Shown here: positions 34,037 through 42,862 of the stretch, piece by piece
Layout of the letters: the number at the start of each line of letters is the position of its first letter
How positions within the stretch are numbered: the first letter of the stretch is position 1
Program-made: the position numbers and the translations under genes
Notes under the pieces: model-generated
Seen by the model: the letters and a program-made list of their open reading frames with translations, nothing else
Database searches by the model: none
Told to the model about the DNA's origin: nothing
Source: Anadara kagoshimensis
Lineage: Eukaryota; Mollusca; Bivalvia; Arcoida; Arcidae
DNA length: 64,000 nt
NCBI GenBank assembly: GCA_021292105.1
Contig: CM037870.1
Coordinates: 8,405,558 to 8,469,557 of the forward strand
Direction: 5' to 3'

Positions 34037-34820
34037 TTCGACAACCTCTATCTATCTCTCGACAGGCAGCACTTCGACAACCTCTATCTATCTCTCGGTA
34101 GGCAGCACTTCGACAACCTCTATCTATCTCTCGGTAGGCAGCACTTCGACAACCTCTATTTATCTCTCGGTAGGCAGCACTTCGACAACCTCTATCTATC
34201 TCTCGGTAGGCAGCACTTCGACAACCTTTATCTATCTCTCGACAGACAGCACTTCGACAACCTCTATCTATCTCTCGGTAGGCAGCACTTCGACAACCTC
34301 TATCTATCTCGACAGGCAACACTTCGACAACCTCTATCTATCTCTCGGTAGGCAGCACTTCGACAACCTCTATCTATCTCTCGACAGGCAGCACTTCGAC
34401 AACCTCCCTCTATCTCTCGACAGCAGCACTTCGACAACCTCTATCTATCTCTCGGTAGGCAGCACTTCGACAAACTCTATCTATCTCTCGGTAGGCAGCA
34501 CTTCGACAACCTCTATCTATCTCTCGGTAGGCAGCACTTCGACAACCTCTATCTATCTCTCGGCAGGCAGCACTTCGACAAACTCTATCTATCTCTCGAC
34601 AGGCAGCACTCGACAACCTCTATCTATCTCTCGACAGGCAGCACTTCGACAACCTCTATCTATCTCTCGACAGGCAGCACTTCGACAACCTCTATCTATC
34701 TCTCGACAGGCAGCACTTCGACAACCTCTATCTATCTCTCGACAGGCAGCACTTCGACAACCTCTATCTATCTCTCGACAGGCAGCACTTCGACAACCTC
34801 TATCTATCTCTCTGTAGGCT
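34037..34820. repeat. 36-bp minisatellite, about 21 units
   Basis: The unit reads cttcgacaacctctatctat then ctctcgacaggcagca; a 'ggtagg' variant alternates with 'gacagg'. Because 36 is a multiple of 3, the reverse strand shows long open stretches of repeated REIDRGCRSAAY/C, broken where units lose bases (near 34320, 34405 and 34608). The unit resembles interior sequence of the adjoining family A element (ctctcgacaggcagcacttc near 33856). Confidence 0.93.
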
Positions 34821-34837
34821 TTCGGCAACTAGCCGAG

Positions 34838-35300
34838 CTTCGTCTCATTTTCGTTAGCTCGGTGTTATACGTTGGACATGTCTATACCGTATGGCTATAT
34901 TAACGATTTTTCTTATCTATCACATCTTTCTTCACAGTAATTGATAAAGATGGAGTGAAATTTGTTAATGGTGATTGGCCGTTATAAATATATAGATTTA
35001 TTAATTTGTAGACTACTTATCTTGATTAACTGAATTAGAAAATAACGATTCAGAAACGTCCATGTATGCAATGACACCGCCATAACCGTAAAATATACAG
35101 GCTATTAACGAGCAAAATACTTATCCATGTCAAAATAGAGAGTTTTACGTCATAACAATGAAACACGAATGTAAAAAAATAAGTTAATAAAAAAAATGGT
35201 AAAGCTGAAACGGAAATTGGTTTTCTTGTAATGCACATATGAGATTTAAGTAGTGCTAAAACTTCAATACATCAGAAAAGAATACAACAAAGTTAGAAAG
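34838..35300. other. end of the family A block and unique AT-rich sequence
   Basis: 34838-34895 repeats 33912-33970 (ttggacatgtctataccgta). After that no repeat or exon is recognised until the possible non-coding GPCR exon. Confidence 0.5.
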
Positions 35301-35389
35301 AACGGATAAGAATTTTACCGTTCGTGAGCCGATATTGTTGTTTTTCTTATCACAAATCTTGATGTTTTGTTCATAATAACACCCCCGAT

Positions 35390-35447
35390 TATTGCACATA
35401 AAGGATCGGTGTATGAAGAGGATCAGGTTAATCATACGTTCAAACAG
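35390..35447 (+). other. possible 5' untranslated exon of the GPCR gene (3' end only)
   Basis: A consensus donor ACAG|GTAAGT ends at 35447. Spliced to the strong acceptor tttttttctttttgtag (exon from 36640), the joined frame has an in-frame TAA at 35429-35431 and no ATG until 36690. That is what a non-coding leader exon would look like. The 5' limit is unknown; the start coordinate given is arbitrary. Confidence 0.45.
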
Positions 35448-35473
35448 GTAAGTTTCATTCTTTTTTTTTGGTT

Positions 35474-35530
35474 GTCATGTGCTACTTTTGATTTTTTATG
35501 AAATAATATAATTCAAAAGTAGCACATGAC
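35474..35530. repeat. perfect 18-bp inverted repeat (hairpin)
   Basis: gtcatgtgctacttttga at 35474-35491 is exactly inverted at 35513-35530, separated by 21 AT-rich bases. It begins 26 bases after the putative donor in the inferred first GPCR intron. Confidence 0.95.
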
Positions 35531-36689
35531 ATGGTTATCAAATATTGAAGGGCAGTCTGACAAATATGGGAGTTAAAATCATGTTTTTTAGTTTCAGAAA
35601 CAATCTTCTAGGGCTGAATTTACTTCTATGGAATATGTATTAATCATTAAAAGTAACTGCTTGGTGTCGTTCTAGCATCGTTTGTATAATACCAAACGAT
35701 AAAACAATGGGAAGAACTTCCATTTGTAAACCCTTCTTTAAGTTTGGTTTTGAATTTTTAAAAAACACTTGACGGAACCAAGTCAATTCGAACATATCTC
35801 ATTTGTCAAACATTTTACAAAGAATTTAAATGGTCGAGGTACAAAAGGAAGTCCTACCAAATGTGAGGCATAGCCTGCAGATTAGGGAGTCAGTGGCGTA
35901 GCGTGCATATGAGCCAATAATCCAGTGCTTGCAGAATATATAATATATATAATATTGAGATTTGAAGTATGTATATTTGAGAGAAGAAAGGTTTGCAACA
36001 ACTTCTTATGAAATCCAACGTGTAATGATGTCATTTAGACACCTTATGAAGTCTCGACGTTGATATAAAGGGTCAAATCAGTGTGTTTTCTCCATATACC
36101 ACCAACGTTAGTGGCCATGATGTCTATATCAGAATGCTGAATATGGATTGCGAATGTCGGTGTCTTGGTTACAAATATTTTTCACTTTCACTGTAATTTT
36201 AAAAGTTTTGGGATTTAATATTGTTAATATATCATATATAATACGTTCATTTATATACATGGATTAATTAAATCCATAGTCTTTGTGGCAATTGCTATTT
36301 ACATTATTTTCATTAGCAACGTTTCAGGACTCCGCCTAGTAGGCTGTTAAGTTTTCAGAATACGCATGTTAAGAGACTGAACCACAAAACAGAAGCACAT
36401 TTCAAAAATATAAAACACTGTAGTGCCGTGAAAACCCCCATCGAAGAAAATCGTGCCCCAGGAAACTATTCGCTGCTTTTGTTCAGGGATAATAATTCTC
36501 CATTAAAATCGTCATTACCATCATGAAACATTTTTCATTCTTTTCCGTTTAATGATTGGGTTAAGCCAAGCAAGGAGTTGGATACATATACATTCGACAA
36601 TGATTGACAGTTGCATTGTATGTTTTTTTCTTTTTGTAGTTTATAAACAAGTAGAGAATACCCGTCTGACAAACAGTCTTAAGCAAGCC

Positions 36690-38048
36690 ATGGAACCTGA
36701 ACTATTCCCACGAACTAACGCACAAGTGTCAAACACATCACAGACTGGGTATACTCCAAACAGCTTTGCTAACAAGAATCTAGAGGAGTTCAGTGCTTGG
36801 TATGGTGGTATCCATGGTTACATGAGTCTTATCGTCTGCTTCTTTGGAATACCGACAAACCTGATCAACATAACGGTGCTTACAAGAAAACACATGCAGA
36901 CTTCCATCAACCTTGTCCTGACATGGATGGCCGTCTCCGATATGTTGACAATGATAGAATACGTCCCGTTTGCTGTCCATTTTTATTGCGACTACCCCTC
37001 ACACTCCATCTCACCGGACAAAAACAGTATAAGCTGGATGCAATATCTTTTGTTCCACGTGAACTTTTCAGCCACAACGCACACGATCTCAATCTGGTTG
37101 GGCGTCTCTCTTGCCATATTGCGTTACAAACATATCCAATCACCCGAGACTGGAAACATGGTCCAATTACAACGACTGATTACTTCGCGAATCGTGATAT
37201 TTGTGATATCGGTAGGATCGGTATTACTACTGATACCAAACTATATGTCCACCAAACTGGAGATTAGAACCCGGAATGCCAACACGTCACTGTATATTAT
37301 TGAAGATCTTAAACTTGGTACAAATAATGTAAAACCAGTGGTTTTCCTAAATCTAATACTCTACAGTATCCTCGCCAAACTGATTCCATGTCTTCTGATG
37401 ATCGTGTACGGTGGTCTGTTGTTGAGAACAATCCATGTCCAAGTTAGGGACAAAAGACGGAAACTGTCTAAAATGGGAGTGATAATAAACCGCCCGCTTC
37501 ATACAACCAGAACAACTGCAATGCTACTGGCAGTCATCGTTCTGTTCCTGCTAACGGAACTTCCGCAGGGAATTTTGATTATTGGCAGTTTGTCCATGGA
37601 ACGTTTCTTTGAGAACATATACATACCCCTCGGCGATCTGATGGATATACTGGCTCTGGTGAACAATGGCATCAATTTCATATTGTATTGCTCAATGAAT
37701 CGAGAATTTCGGAGAACACTGGTTTTACTGATGTGTACATGGCCCTCCGAAAGACGACCAACTATGAACGGAAACTCCGTGAAAGATTCGACGTCTGTCA
37801 AAAGATCCGATTCATCGGCAAGGAATATTACCGGTAATGGACTTTCTGTCGATGAAATGCAAGCGTTCTTCCTTTCTTCGGAGCAAAACGCCACCTCTAC
37901 TTTCAACCAGGACGTTTCCACACTAACAGAACGGGAGAATTTGGATCTCTCAACAATCACTGACCAACAAAAAGAGACCGAGACAAACACAGAAACGGCA
38001 AAAACTGATCCCGAAATGCGAACGGCATCAAGTGTCGATACCGAATGA
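36690..38048 (+). CDS. class-A neuropeptide GPCR, DMSR / myosuppressin-receptor type, 452 aa
   Basis: A single open coding exon. The start at 36690 (GCCATGG context) is preferred over 36552, because a pyrimidine-rich acceptor at 36638-36639 lies between them and the spliced upstream frame has a stop. Seven membrane segments fall near residues 41-64, 72-95, 117-144, 165-187, 217-245, 275-300 and 313-334. The N-terminus has an N-glycosylation site (NTS at 15) and the second extracellular loop another (NTS at 198). TM1 begins YGGIHGYMSLIVCFFG, TM2 has AVSDMLTMIEYVPFA, TM3 ends LAILRYKHI in place of DRY, TM6 has LLTELPQGILI, and TM7 has NNGINFILYCSMNREFR, a variant NPxxY. These are hallmarks of the FMRFamide-like/myosuppressin receptors (DMSR, nematode dmsr-1, Srw-related family). 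It should couple a secreted RFamide-type peptide to G proteins; the actual ligand is not deducible. The long Ser/Thr-rich tail (residues 350-452) offers phosphorylation sites. Confidence 0.9.
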   Translation: MEPELFPRTNAQVSNTSQTGYTPNSFANKNLEEFSAWYGGIHGYMSLIVCFFGIPTNLINITVLTRKHMQTSINLVLTWMAVSDMLTMIEYVPFAVHFYCDYPSHSISPDKNSISWMQYLLFHVNFSATTHTISIWLGVSLAILRYKHIQSPETGNMVQLQRLITSRIVIFVISVGSVLLLIPNYMSTKLEIRTRNANTSLYIIEDLKLGTNNVKPVVFLNLILYSILAKLIPCLLMIVYGGLLLRTIHVQVRDKRRKLSKMGVIINRPLHTTRTTAMLLAVIVLFLLTELPQGILIIGSLSMERFFENIYIPLGDLMDILALVNNGINFILYCSMNREFRRTLVLLMCTWPSERRPTMNGNSVKDSTSVKRSDSSARNITGNGLSVDEMQAFFLSSEQNATSTFNQDVSTLTERENLDLSTITDQQKETETNTETAKTDPEMRTASSVDTE

Positions 38049-38700
38049 TCCAACATGTTTGTATAGACGTTTGCTGTTTAACTTGCATGGAAGTATGGTT
38101 TTAAAACAATTGTTACAACAATAATTGAAAAATAGCATAATACATGTACATCTAGTATTGACTTCACGTGTTAAAGTTGATGATGTGCAACATTTGAAAT
38201 CGTTTGTATTTGTTTTTCAAAGGACTGTGTCTCACAATTTATCATCGGGCGCCCGTTGAATGATTTGTGACTTTTTAATATTAAATACACTGACACATAT
38301 ATTTGTGATATATTTGTAAATTGTATAATAGTATTTCAAGGTCTTGGAAGAATTGACTTAATTAAACGTTACATGAAGCATCAACTGCTGATTAGTATGT
38401 TCCTTTTAAAATTGTTGATGTAGATGGACACCGTAATATATGACAAATGTGTAATCCACATTTCAAAGTATTGTATGTGTTAAACAATATGGACATCAAA
38501 AAACAGTTTATTCATGGTGTGTGGTATTTCAAATACAAAACATTGTAAATTGTTTTTTTTTTTTTTTGGGGGGGGGGGGGGGGGGGTAAACAACAGTACT
38601 GGAATTCATTTACCTTATTTATGCATATACATATTCAAATATTTTTTTTTTCAATAAATGTTTGATGAACTAAAACCATATAGTATCAATCTATTTAAGA
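38049..38700 (+). other. GPCR 3' UTR region
   Basis: AT-rich sequence after the stop. A poly-T/poly-G tract lies at 38552-38586. A cAATAAA hexamer at about 38651-38657 is a candidate polyadenylation signal, roughly 600 bases after the stop. End point uncertain. Confidence 0.45.
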
Positions 38701-39130
38701 TGGATATGGATGTACTTTAAAATGTAAAAAAAAAAATAGTGGCCAAAAACATAACATTTTACCAGAACCACATTGTTTCGTGATTTCATAAAATAACCCT
38801 AAAACAAGCCATTTCTTATACTAAGTATTTACAATAATTTTACTATAGGTCGTTCACAATCTAATGGCAGGCAGACAGGTCAAAACTTCCTAAAAGGTTA
38901 TCATAACGACTGTTACCATATCTTTCCAGGCCTTTTTGTTGCAGGCATTCTAATGTTGAAACACACTTGGTGTAAACATTGCCATTGTTCAGCTGTTCAA
39001 ATTTTTTAGCTTAAATAGTTTGTTAGCGAAATTTATGCATTGTGTTAGGCAATCTTTGTTAAATATGAAAGTTATGTTTTCTATTACTATTGTCAAGTAA
39101 ATGTGCTTTAAATCTATACTTTATGAATGT

Positions 39131-39307
39131 ACAGTCAAACCTGTCTATAAAGGCCTCCCAATGGAACCAGTAAAAGTGGCCTTTATGGGCAGATGACCTT
39201 TATATACATGTTCAAATAATAGAAATAAAGAACAATTGGGATACAACTGGCCTTTAAAAGCAGGTGGCCCTTATATACAGGTGACCTTTAAGGCAGCTAG
39301 GACTGTA
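39131..39307. mobile_element. MITE family B copy
   Basis: It starts acagtcaaacctgtctataa and ends aaggcagctaggactgta, with the usual gtggcctttatgggcag interior. Confidence 0.88.
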
Positions 39308-39594
39308 ATGGATATCTTTAATTTTGATAACAATTTTAATTTTCACTAATCATTTTGGTTAAGCTAAAGAAGCTTTGAAAAACTGGACTCTGACTGTTAA
39401 CAGCCTAATTAGAAAGCTAAGTAGGCAGTATTAGTGGGTTGTCTCAAGTTAGTTTTCCATTGTCCTTGGAATGGGTATACTATGAGAACAGATTCATCTT
39501 AAATCTTCCCACACGATATACAATGGCTTAACATTTTTTGGTTTTGGATATCCAGAATTTTCAACAAAAGGTTATAACTTGAATTAATTCCATG

Positions 39595-39790
39595 GCAGGT
39601 ATAGCTTGCTAGACTGGAGGGTCTTGCCCTTCCAGAGCATACAGCCTCACTTCCCTAGTGGAAGTTCTACTTAATTTTCCAGTTTTCAAAGTTTTGTCTT
39701 TGCTTTCCTTTTGTGGTTGTGATTTAAACATGGACTGGTATGCTGGTGTTTGATTCCACCATTGCCTAGATCTAAGTTATGGCAAAAACA
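39595..39790. repeat. inverted copy of the 'ccggaagggtaag' dispersed repeat
   Basis: cttgcccttccagagcatac, then cagcctcacttccctagtgg, ending in tttaaacatggactggtatg: the reverse complement of the arrangement at 2120-2560. Confidence 0.65.
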
Positions 39791-39919
39791 ACTTAATTGT
39801 AAAGATGAAATAAACAAATTTTACTGGCAACAAGTGTTTTTATTTGTTATGATTTCTTTTTATATTTCTATAAAAAATTATATTTCAAGTTAATTAAAAT
39901 ACATAAATAAATATCACAG

Positions 39920-40078
39920 AATTATATGGTAACCCATTCATGCCATAAATTTAAATACATGTAGTGTAATTATGACAAAGAATTATATGGTAACCCATTC
40001 ATGCCATAAATTTAAATACATGTACATGTAGTGTAATTATGACAAAGAATTATACGGTAACCCATTCATGCCATAACA
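39920..40078. repeat. three tandem copies of a ~62-bp unit
   Basis: The unit contains agaattatatggtaacccat then tcatgccataaatttaaata. The second copy carries an extra acatgt, and the third is cut short just before the family B element at 40087. Confidence 0.9.
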
Positions 40079-40086
40079 AAAAATAT

Positions 40087-40270
40087 TACAGTGAAACCTG
40101 TCTCTAAAGGCCACCGAAAGGATCCAGTAAAAGTGGCCTTTATGGGCAGGGGGGCCTTTATATACAGAATCAAATGATATGAATAAAAAACAATTGGGAT
40201 ACAATTTTACTGGCCTTTATAAGAAGGTGGTCCTTATATAGAGGTGGCCTTTAAGGCAGGTTGGACTGTA
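40087..40270. mobile_element. MITE family B copy
   Basis: It starts tacagtgaaacctgtctcta and ends ttaaggcaggttggactgta; terminal inverted repeats of about 20 bp. Confidence 0.9.
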
Positions 40271-40540
40271 CGAGGCTAATATTCAATATGAACACACCAT
40301 CACACACTACTCCCAGTTTCACTGCTATTATTCCCAAATATAAATTAAATACTTATATACATTATGTATACAATTAAAATTTTACACTTATATATACAAT
40401 TGTGCTTCAGTTTTATGAAGTTGTAAAAAAATTAACTGTTAAAAGTAGCCATTCAAATATGATAATGAGGAAATGTGGCAGTTAAAATCTATTTACATGT
40501 TGTTCTGGATACAAGACAGAGTATTTCAGATGTATAGGTT

Positions 40541-40786
40541 AACAACATTGACCTGTCCACTTGACCTCTGATTTAAATATTCATTATGGACAAGTAAATT
40601 CAAGTAATAGGGATCATGATATTCATGAGTATATTTCGTATACCTGATGTGAACACTAATCATGGACAATGTGTTTATGTATTAACTGCGAATCCTAATG
40701 CTACCTATACAGTGGATGGACCCTCCAATATGAATTTTCCTCATGAAAGGTCAAACGGGCAGGTCAATGTTGTTTACCTATAACAG
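40541..40786. mobile_element. inverted-repeat element, 'aacattgacctgtccacttg' ends
   Basis: The left end gttaacaacattgacctgtc is matched in inverse by cgggcaggtcaatgttgttt at the right end. The interior is non-coding. A fragment of the same element is at 18355-18405. Confidence 0.75.
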
Positions 40787-40799
40787 CTATGTTGTTTAC

Positions 40800-42019
40800 A
40801 AAGTCGTTGGACTATAATATCATGTGACAATTTTTGCAATATGTAGTTACCAATCTAATGGCAGAGTCGAGTTTAAACTACATGAACAGGTAATAACTGT
40901 GTGATAACCATATTTATCTAACATTAGACTAGTTTTTCTACGAAATACAAGTTTTATCAAACATGCATGATACAGAATCTTGTATCACCACACTGTATCA
41001 CTACTCGTCACACAAGCGCGACTCGTAGTGATACGGCTACGAAAAAAGGACTCGACCTGATACTGAGAGTTGTACCTACACACTGTGTATATAATATGTA
41101 TATATACTTTCACACCTTCTGAGTCCTTCTCATGCTTAATTTGTTACAAACACCCCAATTTTAAAATCCACTCATTGTAAACACTGGCATCAGATTGTGT
41201 ACGACCGGTATGAGTTGGTGTGGCATGATGTGTTGTTTTACATCATATTTGCAACAGCCAACACCAAAAAATACAACAAAATACAAGTAATTGATAAACA
41301 CAGCCAAACATAAGACATGAAATAACATGGTAGAACCACTGATAAGACTTTGGTTAGACACTGAAATAAAATGTTTAGTGGTGTGGTAACAGTGAGTGCA
41401 AAAATAAAATAACTTAAAAAGTATTAAAAACATTCCATATCTTAGTATAAAATTACAAAAATAAAATATCTTTTGGACCTTAAAAGTATGTAATCACATA
41501 GGAATGTATTTTCTGAAATCTTTTCTAAATGACATAATTACAACCATGGCAGAAGAAGGAACTATTTTTACTTTCTAAAATATTTGCTTGGGTAAATTTG
41601 GAATCTTTTTTTCACAGATAAATAGTAAAATGCATTTGTATTACAGTTTAGGCTCTCAAAATTATAACACAGAATTCATAACAATTTGCAAAATACCAAG
41701 ACGGAGACTACTCCAACAATTCAACATGGCCAAAATCTGAAATGAAAAGTTAATAAACAAAACTGCTAAAAGTGAAAATAGTTGAACCAGAAACCAATTA
41801 CTTTGGGGAGGGACTTTCTCCAATAATTTGAAATGGAAAGTTCATAAATAAAACTTTAACTTTAGAAGGAAGTATTCTGAATCAACTGAAGTTCGCTGAC
41901 TTACTATAAAACTTTTTATGGTAGCAATAATGGACTAACGTGCTTGCTAAAAATGGCTTGCAACATTAAGGCACTGTTACACTATAAATAAGCATTACTT
42001 AACACAATTACATCAAGCC
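40800..42019. other. intergenic DNA between the GPCR and PLEKHM1-like genes
   Basis: No gene supported. A small palindromic segment lies at about 40996-41032 (gtatcactac ... gtagtgatac). The minus-strand frame at 41161-41433 has no recognisable domain or splice context. Confidence 0.5.
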
Positions 42020-42240
42020 CAAGTTTAACAATCATTTCTTAACTAAGATTTTTCTGAACTTTAACTTAGCCAGTAAATCTGGCAAATTTGAAATCTGAAC
42101 AATTGTTTTAGTTCGAGATATTTATAAGCTGATAGCAGTGATCTGTATTCTACTTTGCAGAAATTTTATTTGAAGTATCATCAAAATGTTGCCAGATTTA
42201 ATGTAAAGAAATTGTAGTTAACGAATGATTGTGAAACTAC
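42020..42240. mobile_element. MITE family C copy
   Basis: It has agtttaacaatcatttctta then actaagatttttctg at the left, and gccagatttaatgtaaagaa then cgaatgattgtgaaacta at the right. Confidence 0.82.
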
Positions 42241-42288
42241 TGGAGATGAACAATAGGATATTTAGCACTTAATGACTTATATTTTATG

Positions 42289-42294
42289 TTTATT
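42289..42294 (-). terminator. candidate polyadenylation signal of the PLEKHM1-like gene
   Basis: AATAAA on the minus strand, about 420 bases past the stop codon and just beyond the 91-bp tandem array. It is the first such hexamer I noticed in that stretch; no transcript evidence. Confidence 0.4.
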
Positions 42295-42339
42295 ACTGGC
42301 CATATTTTTTATCCCCATGTGCGGGGAGTAAGGGGAGAT

Positions 42340-42795
42340 AATTGTCTACTTTGGAGAGTAAGCGTAGTCAGTACTGTCTGGAGTCTCAGCTTCTGGTTCT
42401 GTCTGTACCTTCCTCCTATTTTGGTGAGGTTATTTACTACTTTAGAGAGTAAGCATAGTCAGTACTGTCTGGAGTCTCAGCTTCTGGTTCTGTCTGTACC
42501 TTCCTCCTATTTTGGTGAGGTTATTTACTACTTTGGAGAGTAAGCGTAGTCTGTACTGTCTGGAGTCTCAGCTTCTGGTTCTGTCTGTACCTTCCTCCTA
42601 TTTTGGTGAGGTTATTTACTACTTCGGAGAGTAAGCGTAGTCTGTACTGTCTGGAGTTTCAGCTACTGGTTCTGTCTGTACCTTCCTCCTATTTTTGGTG
42701 AGGTTATTTACTACTTTGGAGAGTAAGCGTAGTCAGTACTGTCTGGAGTCTCAGCTTCTGGTTCTGTTTGTACCTTCCTCCTATTTTGTCTCCTT
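42340..42795. repeat. 91-bp tandem array, 5 copies, made from the PLEKHM1-like 3' coding end
   Basis: The anchor ggagagtaagc recurs at 42353, 42444, 42535, 42626 and 42718 (spacings 91, 91, 91, 92). Each unit includes cagcttctggttctgtctgt then accttcctcctattttggtg. The copy nearest the gene is the coding one: on the minus strand it holds the last ~22 codons, a TAG stop and the first bases of the 3' UTR. Copies differ by only a few substitutions. Confidence 0.93.
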
Positions 42796-42862
42796 TGGCA
42801 TTTTGGACAATGTTGTGACTCTGTTTACAGGCTTTGTGAAAAACTGACTTGCACTGTAAACA
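42704..42862 (-). other. PLEKHM1: PLEKHM1-like last exon, with internal frame break
   Basis: The acceptor is ttttaacag. The exon opens in phase as [16 protein letters not shown], three expected zinc ligand groups. The final [12 protein letters not shown] pair is present but one base out of frame: between the His codon (42817-42815) and TGT (42809-42807) lie five bases instead of a multiple of three. In the literal frame the protein ends at TAA 42706-42704 with an unrelated tail; in the CPKC frame it would end at TAG 42713-42711. Confidence 0.88.

Noticed and set aside
34011-34828. Three minus-strand open frames encoding repeated REIDRGCRSAAY
   Set aside because: They are translations of a 36-bp minisatellite whose period is a multiple of three. 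They have no independent start, are broken where units lose bases, and have no splice context.
36552-36689. N-terminal 46-residue extension of the GPCR
   Set aside because: It spans a strong splice acceptor and reads through a pyrimidine tract as Phe/Cys. The ATG at 36690 has a good context and keeps the usual receptor N-terminus.
41161-41433. 90-residue minus-strand frame rich in Phe and Cys
   Set aside because: Located downstream of the PLEKHM1-like 3' end with no supporting context; composition typical of AT-rich non-coding DNA.
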